DNA of 46,844 nt from positions 1 to 46,844 of the forward strand of contig NZ_RFFJ01000022.1 in assembly GCF_003696235.1 (NCBI RefSeq). The letters run 5' to 3'. Origin of the DNA: Streptomyces triticirhizae. Lineage in GTDB: Bacteria > Actinomycetota > Actinomycetes > Streptomycetales > Streptomycetaceae. A model generated the notes under the pieces. The model was not told the DNA's origin and did no database searches. It was given only the letters and a program-made list of their open reading frames with translations. A program made the translations under genes and the position numbers. Positions 6,945 through 15,287 of this stretch are shown here, piece by piece. How positions within the stretch are numbered: position 1 is the stretch's first letter; every line of letters starts with the position of its first letter.

Positions 6945-7946
6945 TCAGGGCAGCGGTCGAGCGTGCGGGCCAGCCCCGGCCCCGGCCGGTAGATCCACCG
7001 GAAGACCCGCCGAGAGATCCGATGAGTCCCTGGTCGCTCCTCTTCGGAGAGGCAGGGGGACCCCCAGGAAGACACCGGGGTTGGCGAGCGCCTCGGGCGT
7101 CGGGACGCGTTCCAGGACGCCGCCGGCGAAGGCGTCGTAGAGCGGCAGCGTCTCGAGGTGGACATAGCCGATGTGGCAGTCGCAGACGGCCAGCGGACAG
7201 GGGCGCGGGGCGAGGGCGGCGCGGTAGGAGCCGTCGTAGAGGTTGCCCAGGGCGTCGCGGACGAAGTGGCAGCGGCGGACGGTGCCCTCGCCGTCGACGG
7301 AGACCACCGTGTCGCCGGTGCGGCAGGGGCGGCCGGCGGAGCGGTGCGGGTCGCGGCTGAACGGGAAGAGCGGGTCGATCTCCGTCCAGTCGTCGGCCTC
7401 GGCGTCCCGGTAGCGGTGGCCCTCGGCCGCGTTCACCCAGAGGTAGACGTGCCCGGGCAGCTCGGCGCGCAGCCGCCGGGCGGCGGCCAGGTGCTCGGGC
7501 AGGCCGACGACGCCGACGCTGAACCGGACGCCCAGGGCGGCCAGTTCGCGCGTCCTGGCCAGGAACCGCTCGTGGGGCGTCTGCCCCGGGTGGTAGGTGC
7601 ACCACAGCGCCAGGGTGTCCCGGTCGGCCTCGGCGAGCCAGCCGGTGCGGCAGCTGAGGTTGGTCTGGATCGCCACCCGCGCCACCCCCGGGGCGTGCGA
7701 CAGCTCGACCAGGGCGCGGCGGTACCAGGAGCGCGTCAGGCCCTCGCCCCACGGCGTGAACAGGATCGACAGCCGCTCCTCGGGACGCCCGGTGGCCCAG
7801 CCGGTGAACCGCTCCAACGCGGCCCGGTCGGCGCGGAGTTGGGCGGGGGTGTCGCGCCGCTTGGCGAACGGGCAGTAGGGGCAGTCGTAGTCGCAGGAGG
7901 CCAGCGGGCCCCGGTAGAGGACGGTCAGGTGCACGGTGCTCCTCAT
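6945..7946 (-). CDS. STM4011 family radical SAM protein
   Basis: A 333-residue radical SAM enzyme: CDYDCPYC (Cys18, Cys22, Cys25) is the CxxxCxxC site for the 4Fe-4S cluster that cleaves S-adenosylmethionine. C-terminal cysteines (GRPCRTGD, RRCHFV, PRPCPLAVCDCHIG) resemble a SPASM-like auxiliary cluster site. Length and order match STM4011, the last gene of the STM4015-STM4011 set. Substrate and product are unknown. The start is four bases after the STM4012 stop, indicating one operon. The C-terminal 35 residues (after LGVPLPLRR) are Gly/Pro-rich and may be an added tail. Radical SAM assignment is firm; the family name rests on context. Confidence 0.88.
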   Translation of the reverse strand: MRSTVHLTVLYRGPLASCDYDCPYCPFAKRRDTPAQLRADRAALERFTGWATGRPEERLSILFTPWGEGLTRSWYRRALVELSHAPGVARVAIQTNLSCRTGWLAEADRDTLALWCTYHPGQTPHERFLARTRELAALGVRFSVGVVGLPEHLAAARRLRAELPGHVYLWVNAAEGHRYRDAEADDWTEIDPLFPFSRDPHRSAGRPCRTGDTVVSVDGEGTVRRCHFVRDALGNLYDGSYRAALAPRPCPLAVCDCHIGYVHLETLPLYDAFAGGVLERVPTPEALANPGVFLGVPLPLRRGATRDSSDLSAGLPVDLPAGAGAGPHARPLP

Positions 7947-7950
7947 CTCG

Positions 7951-9306
7951 TCATCGCGGCTCGTGGGCGGCCATCGCCGCGCGGACGGCGGGCGAGAAGA
8001 ACGCGGGCCCCACCGCGTCGGAGTGCGCCAGCCCCTCGGGGGTCAGCCGCAGCAGCCGGCCGGCGTCCTCCTCGGCGAGCCAGCCCCGGTCCGCCAACTC
8101 CCCCAGCTCCTCGGGGAAGTCGTCCTGCGGCGCGGTGCCGAACCGCTCCCGGTACTCGGCGACGGGCAGCCCCGCCGCCTGGAGCAGGGACTGGAGCAGA
8201 TGGCGGCGGCGCGCCTCGTCCTCGTCGACGCGGCGGCCGTGGCGGGCGCGGGAGAAGTCCGTGGTGGCGGCGTAGGCGTCGATGATGCCCCGGATCTCCG
8301 GCATGGCGACGGCGTAGTCGAAGGCGTAGTGCAGGGTCGAGGTGTAGGAACGGGCGCCGCAGCCCAGGCCGACCATGCCGTCGGTCTGGCAGGCGTGGTC
8401 GTCGGGGCCCTGCTCGGGCGCGTCGGCCCGGCGGAACATCCGCATCGAGCGCTGCTCGTAGCCGTGCGCGAGCAGGTGGTCGCGGCCCTCGCGGTAGCGC
8501 GCCAGGCGCTCGCGGTCCCACTCCGGTTCGGCCGCCGGCGGGCCCGTGCCGGAGTCGGCGCGGCGGCCCAGGCCGGTCAACGGGCGGACATAGAGCGGGT
8601 AGAGGTAGACCTCCTCCGGGCGCCAGGCCAGCGCGGCGTCCAGCGAGTGGCGCCAACTGGCCGGCGTCTGACCGTCGATGCCATAAATCAGATCGATATT
8701 GAGCACCGGGATGGTCGCCTCCCTGATCCGGCCCAGCGCCGCCTCGACGTCGGCGCGCCGCTGGGGGCGCACCGCCGCCCGCGCCTCGGCCTCGACGAAG
8801 GACTGCACGCCCAGGCTGAGCCGGGTCGCGCCCCGCTCGGCGAGCACGGCCAGCCGGTCGGCCGTCGCGGTCGCCGGGGACGCCTCGACGGAGAGCGGTA
8901 TCGCCCGGAGGTCCACTCCCATGCGCTGTTCGGCGATGTCGCACAGCCGCGTCAGCTCGTCCGCCTCCAGGAAGGTCGGGGTGCCGCCGCCGAACGCCGC
9001 GTTGGCGAACCGCGCCGGCGCCGCGTCGCCCAACGCCTCCCGCGCCGCGACCGCCTGCCGCTCCAGCGCGTCGAGATAGCGGCCGGTCAGCCCCTCGGGC
9101 GCGCCGACCCGGGTGAAGAGGTTGCAGAACCCGCACCGCACCTCGCAGAACGGGATGTGGACGTAGAACGAGAGCGCGTCGCGCGGCTCGCCCGCCCAGA
9201 CGTCGGCCAGCGCCGGCCGGTCGGGCAGCGGGCGGTAGGCGGTCTTGTGCGGGTAGGCGTAGACGTAGTGCTGGTAGGGGCGGACGGGCGCTGCGGTGGT
9301 GGTCAT
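7951..9306 (-). CDS. STM4012 family radical SAM protein (HemN-like)
   Basis: A 451-residue radical SAM enzyme of the coproporphyrinogen dehydrogenase-like class. FYVHIPFCEVRCGFCNLF holds the cluster cysteines (Cys54, Cys58, Cys61), FGGGTPTFL is the SAM-binding glycine motif, and LSLGVQSF and LIYGIDGQT are further HemN-class motifs. The C-terminal third contains the HemN-like DGMVGLGCGARSY segment. True HemN makes protoporphyrinogen; STM4012 proteins are paralogues of unknown role always near STM4011. ATG 9306 overlaps the stop of the upstream hydrolase gene by four bases. Confidence 0.88.
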   Translation of the reverse strand: MTTTAAPVRPYQHYVYAYPHKTAYRPLPDRPALADVWAGEPRDALSFYVHIPFCEVRCGFCNLFTRVGAPEGLTGRYLDALERQAVAAREALGDAAPARFANAAFGGGTPTFLEADELTRLCDIAEQRMGVDLRAIPLSVEASPATATADRLAVLAERGATRLSLGVQSFVEAEARAAVRPQRRADVEAALGRIREATIPVLNIDLIYGIDGQTPASWRHSLDAALAWRPEEVYLYPLYVRPLTGLGRRADSGTGPPAAEPEWDRERLARYREGRDHLLAHGYEQRSMRMFRRADAPEQGPDDHACQTDGMVGLGCGARSYTSTLHYAFDYAVAMPEIRGIIDAYAATTDFSRARHGRRVDEDEARRRHLLQSLLQAAGLPVAEYRERFGTAPQDDFPEELGELADRGWLAEEDAGRLLRLTPEGLAHSDAVGPAFFSPAVRAAMAAHEPR

Positions 9307-10235
9307 GCCGGCGGCTCCGGGGACGGCGGGGACTGCGGGGGCTCCTGGGACTTCGTGGGTTCCAGGAAGAAGTGGCGGTAGGGAACGGTCCAGACCGCCG
9401 GGTGGCCGAGGCGGTGGCCGGTGTACCCGTCCTCGCCGTAGGCCGTGCCGTGGTCGGAGGTGACGATGGCGAAGCAGCGGCGCCGGGCGCGCAGCGCGGC
9501 GAACAGCCGGCCCACATGGCGGTCCACGTACTCCAGGGCCGCCGCGTGGCTGGCCCGGGTGTCGCCGGCCTCCCGGGTCGCGCCGGGCAGATGGAACCAG
9601 TTGGGCTGGTGCAGCGCCGAGACGTTGAGGAAGAGGAACAGCCGCCGCTCGGCCGGCAGTCGGGCCACGACCTCCTCCACCCTGCTGACCTGCGCCTCGA
9701 AGGAGGTGGGCGAGGCGACGGAGAACTCCGGCTCCCAGTGGCTCTCGGCGAACAGGTCGGGCAACACCCGGCCCAGCGCGCCCTGTTGGTTGAAGAAGCC
9801 GACGCCGCCGACGCACACCGTGTGGTAGCCGCGCTCGGCCAGCGCCGTGGGCAGGTCGGGCGCGTCGAAGACGAAGGTGCCGTCGGCGGTGGTCTCGCTG
9901 CCGGCGAACCGGGCAGCGAACAGGCGCGGATGCGGCCCGGGCCGGGCGGGCGTGGGCAGGAAGCCCGCGAACATGGCCTGGTGGGAGGCGTAGGTGAAGC
10001 TGGCCGGGGCGTGCCGCTCCTCCCAGGTGCCGCCGGGGAGGTGGGCGGCGAGGTGCGGCAGCCGGCCGGCGGCGGCCAACTCGACGGCCACGTCGTGGCG
10101 GAGGGTGTCGAGGGTGAGCAGCAGCAGGTCGTCGCGGCCGACGACGGCGTTCATGTCGGGGTCGGCCAGGTCGGGGGCGGCGGAACCGGCGGCCGGCGCG
10201 GCGGAACGAACCTCCGGTGTCTCAGCGTGCGGCAT
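9303..10235 (-). CDS. STM4013/SEN3800 family sulfatase-like hydrolase
   Basis: A 310-residue protein of the alkaline-phosphatase/sulfatase fold. LLTLDTLRHDV near residue 40 matches the first metal-binding Asp region and VTSDHGTAYGEDGYTGHR near residue 265 holds the Asp-His metal ligands and a further His. There is no CxPSR formylglycine motif, so a classical sulfatase reaction is unlikely; it may be a phospho-transferase or phosphatase. ATG 10235 overlaps the upstream gene by 14 bases; an internal ATG at 10154 (MNAVVGRDD) would drop a Pro/Ala-rich leader. Substrate unknown. Confidence 0.85.
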   Translation of the reverse strand: MPHAETPEVRSAAPAAGSAAPDLADPDMNAVVGRDDLLLLTLDTLRHDVAVELAAAGRLPHLAAHLPGGTWEERHAPASFTYASHQAMFAGFLPTPARPGPHPRLFAARFAGSETTADGTFVFDAPDLPTALAERGYHTVCVGGVGFFNQQGALGRVLPDLFAESHWEPEFSVASPTSFEAQVSRVEEVVARLPAERRLFLFLNVSALHQPNWFHLPGATREAGDTRASHAAALEYVDRHVGRLFAALRARRRCFAIVTSDHGTAYGEDGYTGHRLGHPAVWTVPYRHFFLEPTKSQEPPQSPPSPEPPA

Positions 10236-11388
10236 GGTGTGCGCTCCTCGGCCGCTCGTTCGGCTCGTTCGACTCGTTCAACGGGGGCGCCAGGGGCAAC
10301 GCGGCCGGGAGGGCGGCGAGCTGCGCGCCATAGGTGTCCAGACCCTCCGCCGGGCCGCCCGGCAGCCCGGTCAGCCCGGGGAGCAGGTCGCCGAAGGCGT
10401 TGACCTCGCCGACGAGGAACCGGCGCCAGCCGGCGGCCGGCAGCAGGTCCACCCCGACGCAGAGCGTGCCGGGGAAGCGGGCTGCGGCCCGCTCGCAGAC
10501 CGCGAGCGCCTCCGCCCAGCGCTCCCCGGCGCGCTCGCGGACCGCCGCCAACTCGCCCCGGGCGCCGCCGAGATGGAGGTTGGTCAACGGCAGGCGGCTG
10601 GTGCGGGCCACGGCGTGGGTGGCGCGGCCGGCCACGACCACCACCCGCAGGTCGGTCGCCCGCCCGTCGAGGCTCGCCTTGGGCACCCACTGCTCGATGT
10701 GCAGCCCGTCGGGGGCGAGCGCGTCCACCACGGCGGCGACGGCCCGCTCCTCGGTCAGGCGGCGGGGCCGCAGCGTGTTGTGCAGCCGGCCGTCCGGCGC
10801 CATCTCCACCGGGGTGGTCGCCCGCACCCGGCCGGCCGCCGTGGTCTCGACGGCCAGCACGCCCGAGCCCGAGGAGCCGTGCGCCGGCTTCACGAAGAAC
10901 CGGGCGGCGCCCACCTCCCGTGCCGCCGCCAGGACTTCGTCCCAGCCGCGCACCGGGCGCGCCCCGCCGGAGGTGGGCGAGGGCGGCACCGGCACGCCCG
11001 CCTCGGCCAGCCGGGCGTGGGTCAGCCGCTTGTCGAACAGCACCGCCAGCTCGTCCGGGTCGTCCAGCCGCACCCCGCCGCGCAGCGAGCGGACGGCGGC
11101 CAGCAGCCGGGCGTACCAGGTGGCCGAGCCCTCCACCCGCGTCGGGTCGTCGACGCCGCGCAGCAGCAGGTCCACCTCGGCGTTCTCCCCCGGCGAGTCC
11201 AGCCGCACCACCTCGTCGTCGGCGAACGCGTGGCCGCCCTCGCGCAGCACCCGGGCCCAGGGCACGACCCGGGGCCGGTCGTGTCCCGCCGCCTCGGCCG
11301 CCCGCAGGAAGTGGGTCACCCGCCGGTTCTCCGGGTTCCCGACGACGGCCAGGCGATGGGGGCGCGCCGCCGGGGCCGTGTCACTCAC
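10222..11388 (-). CDS. STM4014 family ATP-grasp-like protein
   Basis: A 388-residue protein with ATP-grasp features: FFVKPAHGSSGSGV is the ATP-binding Lys/Gly-rich loop, ATDLRVVVVAG the following strand, and LVGEVNAFGDLLPGLTG near the end has the Glu/Asn metal ligands. ATP-grasp enzymes join a carboxylate to an amine or thiol via an acyl phosphate. GTG 11388 gives the N-terminus VSDTAPAARPHRLAVVGNPE and overlaps the stop of the leucine-rich-repeat gene by eight bases; GTG 11421 is a less likely alternative. The reaction is unknown, though a ligase beside two radical SAM enzymes suggests a modification pathway. Confidence 0.8.
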   Translation of the reverse strand: MSDTAPAARPHRLAVVGNPENRRVTHFLRAAEAAGHDRPRVVPWARVLREGGHAFADDEVVRLDSPGENAEVDLLLRGVDDPTRVEGSATWYARLLAAVRSLRGGVRLDDPDELAVLFDKRLTHARLAEAGVPVPPSPTSGGARPVRGWDEVLAAAREVGAARFFVKPAHGSSGSGVLAVETTAAGRVRATTPVEMAPDGRLHNTLRPRRLTEERAVAAVVDALAPDGLHIEQWVPKASLDGRATDLRVVVVAGRATHAVARTSRLPLTNLHLGGARGELAAVRERAGERWAEALAVCERAAARFPGTLCVGVDLLPAAGWRRFLVGEVNAFGDLLPGLTGLPGGPAEGLDTYGAQLAALPAALPLAPPLNESNEPNERPRSAHHAAR

Positions 11389-12349
11389 CCACCGCGACGA
11401 AGCGCCAGACGTCGCCGTCACCGTCCTCGTCCTCCTCAGCGCCGCTCGCGTCCAGGTCCAGCTCCACGCCGGCCGGCTCCAGGGTCTCCCGCAGCCGGGT
11501 GCGCAGCGCCTCGCTCAGGTAGTTGTAGGAGAGGTCAAGCGACGTCAGATGGGTCAGCGGCTGGCCGGTCAGCAGTGCGCTCGCCCCGTCGTCGGTGAGC
11601 ACGCCCATCGACAGGTCCAGCGTCTCCAGCCGCGCCACCACGGGGGCCGAGGCGACGGCGGCGCAGACCGCGTCCTGCATCTCGCTGTTGCACAGCGCCA
11701 GATGCTTCAACGCCGGCAGCCGGTCGCCCGCCAGGATCGGCATCAGGTCGGCCACCTCGGCGTCCCCGCCGTACTCCGGGGTGCCCAGCCACAGTTCGAG
11801 GTGGGTCAGCGCGGGGAACTCGCTGGCCCCCACCCCGCGCACCGCCTCGGCCGGCATCCCGCCGGTCTCGACGACCAGCTTCCGCAGCCGCTCGTGCCGC
11901 ACGGGCGCGAACTCCAGCTCGGTGCCGCCCCGGACGCCGAACTCCTCCAACTCCGGGAAACCCTCCAGCAGATCGGTCACCCGCCCCTGGTAGATCCAGG
12001 AGATCTCCGCCTCCTCCATCACGATGTCGCCGAGGAAGATGGCGCGCAGCGCCGGCAGTCGGTCCCGCGCGTCGAGAATCGCGCTGATCACGGCCGTCGG
12101 GCGGTTCTCGTAGGACTCGCCCCAGGAGCCGACGATCAGCGCCCGCACACGGGTGGTGTCCACGGTGGCGAGAAAGCGGGCGAAGGCGGCCTGCCACTCC
12201 TCCTTGGCCTCCCAGGACGAGATGGCGACCCGCCAGGCCGCCTCGTCGGCGGCCGGCAGGCCGGCCGCGCCCTCGGGTCCGTTGGCCTCTTCGGGGAAGT
12301 CGACGGCGGGCAGGCCGTGGAACTCTTCCAGGTGGTCTCCGATGGTCAT
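11381..12349 (-). CDS. STM4015 family leucine-rich-repeat protein
   Basis: A 322-residue protein with repeats of the LETLDLSMGVLTDDGASALL and LTSLDLSYNYLSEALRTRL type in the C-terminal half and looser repeats before (LTHLELWLGTPEYGGDAEVA, LKHLALCNSEMQDAVCAAV). Leucine-rich repeats are binding scaffolds, so this may present a substrate or partner. The C-terminus is acidic (ASGAEEDEDGDGD). ATG 12349 has GAGGAG nine bases upstream. It is the first gene of the STM4015-to-STM4011 operon; its upstream region carries a RecA-NDp-like promoter pattern on the same strand. Confidence 0.85.
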   Translation of the reverse strand: MTIGDHLEEFHGLPAVDFPEEANGPEGAAGLPAADEAAWRVAISSWEAKEEWQAAFARFLATVDTTRVRALIVGSWGESYENRPTAVISAILDARDRLPALRAIFLGDIVMEEAEISWIYQGRVTDLLEGFPELEEFGVRGGTELEFAPVRHERLRKLVVETGGMPAEAVRGVGASEFPALTHLELWLGTPEYGGDAEVADLMPILAGDRLPALKHLALCNSEMQDAVCAAVASAPVVARLETLDLSMGVLTDDGASALLTGQPLTHLTSLDLSYNYLSEALRTRLRETLEPAGVELDLDASGAEEDEDGDGDVWRFVAVGE

Positions 12350-12406
12350 ACCGCGCCCGCTCCTCGTCGTCGTGTGGGCCCGTCCCATGGATGGGTCGGT
12401 ACGGGA

Positions 12407-12429
12407 GTTCTACCAAGCGCCACTGACAA
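12407..12429 (-). promoter_or_regulatory. RecA-NDp/PafBC-like promoter for the STM4015-STM4011 operon
   Basis: Read on the minus strand: TTGTCAGTG, eight bases, TAGAAC. The published RecA-NDp consensus, used by the DNA-damage activator PafBC in mycobacteria, is TTGTCRGTG-N8-TANNNT. The first block is perfect and the second differs only at its last base. It ends 57 bases before the STM4015 ATG. Confidence 0.6.
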
Positions 12430-12469
12430 CACGGTCGGTGACCCCGCGTCGACCGGTGGGCGCGGGTCG

Positions 12470-12492
12470 TTGTCAGTGCCCTCGTCTACGGT
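12470..12492 (+). promoter_or_regulatory. RecA-NDp/PafBC-like promoter for the divergent unknown/DUF6745 pair
   Basis: TTGTCAGTG (12470-12478), eight bases, TACGGT (12487-12492) fits the RecA-NDp consensus TTGTCRGTG-N8-TANNNT at every fixed position. It lies 57 bases before GTG 12549. With the minus-strand copy it forms a 10-bp inverted repeat with a 38-base spacer, so the two promoters face outward. Confidence 0.65.
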
Positions 12493-12548
12493 CCGTATCA
12501 CTGTTCGTGGTCGTGGCACGACGGGTGCCGACGACGGAAGGGAGAGCC

Positions 12549-12875
12549 GTGTACCGGCAGGGAGACGTGTTGATCGTGCCGTTGGACGAGGCGGCCGTGC
12601 CGGAGGGGGCCGGGTCGGCCGCCGCCGAGCCGCGCGACGGGCGGGGGCGGCTGGTCCTCGCGCTGGGCGAGGCGACGGGGCACGCGCACGCGGTGGTCGG
12701 CCCCGGCCGACTGGTGCGCGAGGGCGGGGCGTTCGGCCCGGCGCTGCTCCATGTCCCGGAGGGCGCGCGGGTGGTGCACGAGGAGCACGCGGCGATCTCG
12801 CTGCCCCGAGGCTGGTACCGCGTGGTGCGGCAACGCGAGTACGTGCCGGGCTCGGTGCGGGTCGTGGCGGACTAG
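12549..12875 (+). CDS. Small conserved-looking protein of unknown function beside the STM4015 locus
   Basis: A 108-residue protein starting at GTG 12549 (GGGAGAG five to eight bases upstream), beginning VYRQGDVLIVPLDEAAVPEG. It contains LALGEATGHAHAVV, ALLHVPEGARVVHEEH and a C-terminal ISLPRGWYRVVRQREYVPG; short strands with several His residues suggest a small beta-fold. I do not recognise a named family. No signal peptide or membrane segment. It is the first gene after the plus-strand damage-type promoter pattern and probably co-transcribed with the DUF6745 gene 82 bases downstream. Confidence 0.75.
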   Translation: MYRQGDVLIVPLDEAAVPEGAGSAAAEPRDGRGRLVLALGEATGHAHAVVGPGRLVREGGAFGPALLHVPEGARVVHEEHAAISLPRGWYRVVRQREYVPGSVRVVAD

Positions 12876-12957
12876 GCGCCGCCGGTTCGGCAGTCCGGGG
12901 ATGGATCGGGAGTTGAGGGGTGCGGCGATGACGGGGACGACGAAGGGGAGGAACGCG

Positions 12958-13986
12958 ATGAACGAGCGGGTGGACTGGCGTGCGGTGGCTCTGGCCACGG
13001 GGCCGGGCGAGCGGAGGGCCGCCGAGGAGGGCGTCCGGCTGGCCTACCGGCGGGCGGGTCTGGCGGAGCCCGCCTCGGTGGTGTGGGTGGACTCCCCGCT
13101 GGCCGCGGTGCGGCTGCTGCGGGACGGCTCCGGCGGCGAGCGGGGCGCGAGCGTGCGGGCCGCCGTGCGCGACCGGCCGGTGGCCACCCAACGCGCGCGC
13201 CTGCACGGCCTGTTGGGTCCTTCGGGCTGGTCGGCGCACTGGCGCGCCACCGGCGCCGAGCTGTGGGAGGCCACGGCGCCGCTGGTGGAGCGGGTGCGGG
13301 CGGCCGCGCTCGCCGAGTTGGCGCCCGACCGCCGGGAGGAGCCCGCGCTGCGGGTGCTGCTGTTGGACGCGGTGCTCGGCCAGCAGGACGCGGCCTGGCT
13401 GGCGGCCCTGGAGCCGGGCCCGGGCCCGGGCCCGGGCTCGGGCTCGGGGCTCGACGGGCTGGCGGCCGTGGCCCGTTCGGCCGGCTGGTGGTGGCCCTAC
13501 GAGCGGATCGCGGTGCTGAGCGAGCGCCCGGCCGAGCTGCACCGGGACGAGGCCGGCCGGCTGGACCGGGCGGACGGGCCCGCCCTGGCCTACCCGGACG
13601 GGTTCGCGCTCCACGCCTGGCGCGGGCTGCCGGTGCCGGGCGAGTTTCTCGACCGGCTGGACGCGTTGACGCCCGAACGGATCAGGGCGGAGGAGAACGC
13701 GGAGCTGCGCCGCGTGATGCTCGAACACTACGGCTACGACCGCTATCTGGCCGAGTCCGGCGCCCGGCCGGTCCACCGGGACGAGACGGGGGTGCTGTGG
13801 CGGATCGCGCTGCCGGGCGACGAGGACGTGGCCATGGTCGAGGTGGTCAACTCCACGCCCGAGCCGGACGGCACCCACCGCGTCTACTGGCTGCGGGTGC
13901 CGCCCGGCACGCGGACCGCGCGGGAGGGGGTGGCATGGACGTTCGGCCTGGACGCGGACGCCTACGCGCCGGTGCGGCAGACCTGA
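12958..13986 (+). CDS. DUF6745-like protein
   Basis: A 342-residue cytoplasmic protein starting at ATG 12958 (GGGGAGG nine bases upstream). Features include AYRRAGLAEPASVVWVDSPL, WWWPYERIAVLSERPAELHRD, YPDGFALHAWRGLPVPGEF and a C-terminal HRVYWLRVPPGTRTAREGVA, which I associate with DUF6745. Family function is unknown. A GPGPGPGSGSG linker near residue 155 comes from a GC repeat at about 13414-13448 and could vary in length between strains. Its neighbours, a leucine-rich-repeat protein and two radical SAM enzymes, suggest a role in the same unknown process. Confidence 0.75.
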   Translation: MNERVDWRAVALATGPGERRAAEEGVRLAYRRAGLAEPASVVWVDSPLAAVRLLRDGSGGERGASVRAAVRDRPVATQRARLHGLLGPSGWSAHWRATGAELWEATAPLVERVRAAALAELAPDRREEPALRVLLLDAVLGQQDAAWLAALEPGPGPGPGSGSGLDGLAAVARSAGWWWPYERIAVLSERPAELHRDEAGRLDRADGPALAYPDGFALHAWRGLPVPGEFLDRLDALTPERIRAEENAELRRVMLEHYGYDRYLAESGARPVHRDETGVLWRIALPGDEDVAMVEVVNSTPEPDGTHRVYWLRVPPGTRTAREGVAWTFGLDADAYAPVRQT

Positions 13987-14015
13987 GCCACCGGCCCCCC
14001 GACGGGCCGCCCCGG

Positions 14016-15209
14016 CTACCAGCCGGCGGCCGGCAGCACCGTGCCCTGGTAGTCGAAGACGGCCTGGTTCTCCCAGGCGTTGCCGGAGGCGGGGTCGGCC
14101 GGGTCCCAGCCGTTGCCGGCCACGGCCGTCCACGCCGGCTCCCAGTAGAAGACGCCGAGGCCCCGCCCGCCCGGCACGCCGGCGACCACGGAGGCGATGT
14201 CCCGCACCCACCGCAGCTGGCCCTCCGGGGTGGCCGGGTAGCCGGCGACCAGCTGGGACTCCTCGCCGATGATGTCCTCGTGGTCGTCGTCGCTGCCCAG
14301 CGTGAACGGGTAGGCCGTCTCGACCACCACCACGTCACGGTCGTAACGGGCCACCAGGTCATGGAGGTTGGCCTGGAGTTCCGGCAGGGTGCCGTGCCAG
14401 TAGCCGTAGAAGGACAGCGCGATCACCTCGAACGGCACCGCGCGGGCCGTGGCGTTGTCGAACCACCAGCGGAAGAGCGCGTTGTCGCCGCCCTCGGCCA
14501 GGTGCAGCGCCCTGCGGGTGCTCGGCGAGACCTCGGCGGCGGCCTCGGCGCCGGCGGTCAGCAGCGCGGCCAGCCGGTCGAAGTCGTCCGTCGAGCCGTC
14601 GGGCCAGAGCATCCCGGCGTTGATCTCGTTGCCGATCTGCGCCATGCCGGCCGGGGTGCCCTGCTCGACCAGCGCGCCCAGCACGGCCGAGGTGTGCTCG
14701 GCGACGGCCCGTTCCAGGCCGGCCGCGTCCAACCCGGCCCAGGCGGCCGGCTTGTGCTGCTGGCCGGGGTCGGCCCAGCTGTCCGAGTAGTGGAAGTCGA
14801 CCAGGATCTCCATCCCCAGCGCTGCGGCCCGCCGGGCCAGCGCGGCGATGCGGGCGGTGTCGTGGTAGCCGTCAGGGGAGTTGACCCAGACCTTCAGCCG
14901 CACCCAGTTGGCGCCGTTCTCGGCGAGGATGGTCAGCGCGTCGGCCGTGCTGCCGTCGGCCCGGCGGAAGACCGCGCCCAGGTCCTCCGCCTTCGGCAGC
15001 GAGGAGACGTCGACGCCCCTGATCGGCCCGTCGGCGGCCCGGGCGACCCCGCCGGCCAGCAGCGGCCAGGCCAACGGCGCGGCCAGCGCCGCGCCGGCCC
15101 CGCGCAGCACCGCCCGCCTGCTGGTGCCCCCGCTCCGGGCCCTCCCGTCACCCGCGCCGAACGCGTTGGACGTGCTGGACGCGTTGAACGTGCTGGACGT
15201 ACCCATCAT
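14016..15209 (-). CDS. Secreted GH53 arabinogalactan endo-beta-1,4-galactanase
   Basis: A 397-residue protein with a Tat-type signal (SRRAVLRGAGAALAAPLAW, about residues 30-48) ending near ARAADGP. The GH53 fold follows: RGVDVSSLPKAEDLG, NWVRLKVWVNSPDGYHDT, DFHYSDSWADPGQQHKP, QIGNEINAGMLWP (acid/base Glu) and VVVVETAYPF (nucleophile Glu). GH53 enzymes cut beta-1,4-galactan outside the cell to oligosaccharides. It is 78 bases downstream of the GH42 gene on the same strand and probably in one operon, feeding galacto-oligosaccharides to the importer encoded divergently. Confidence 0.92.
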   Translation of the reverse strand: MMGTSSTFNASSTSNAFGAGDGRARSGGTSRRAVLRGAGAALAAPLAWPLLAGGVARAADGPIRGVDVSSLPKAEDLGAVFRRADGSTADALTILAENGANWVRLKVWVNSPDGYHDTARIAALARRAAALGMEILVDFHYSDSWADPGQQHKPAAWAGLDAAGLERAVAEHTSAVLGALVEQGTPAGMAQIGNEINAGMLWPDGSTDDFDRLAALLTAGAEAAAEVSPSTRRALHLAEGGDNALFRWWFDNATARAVPFEVIALSFYGYWHGTLPELQANLHDLVARYDRDVVVVETAYPFTLGSDDDHEDIIGEESQLVAGYPATPEGQLRWVRDIASVVAGVPGGRGLGVFYWEPAWTAVAGNGWDPADPASGNAWENQAVFDYQGTVLPAAGW

Positions 15210-15287
15210 GAACTCCCTTGTCCGATCGAGTCGTTCCGTCTGTGCGGCGCGCGGGGCCGGCTCCCGCCGCGTCCCTTCCGCCGCCGG

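Noticed and set aside
13414..13448. GGGCCC repeat within the DUF6745 gene as a separate element
   Set aside because: It is in frame and encodes a Gly-Pro/Gly-Ser linker; treated as part of the gene.
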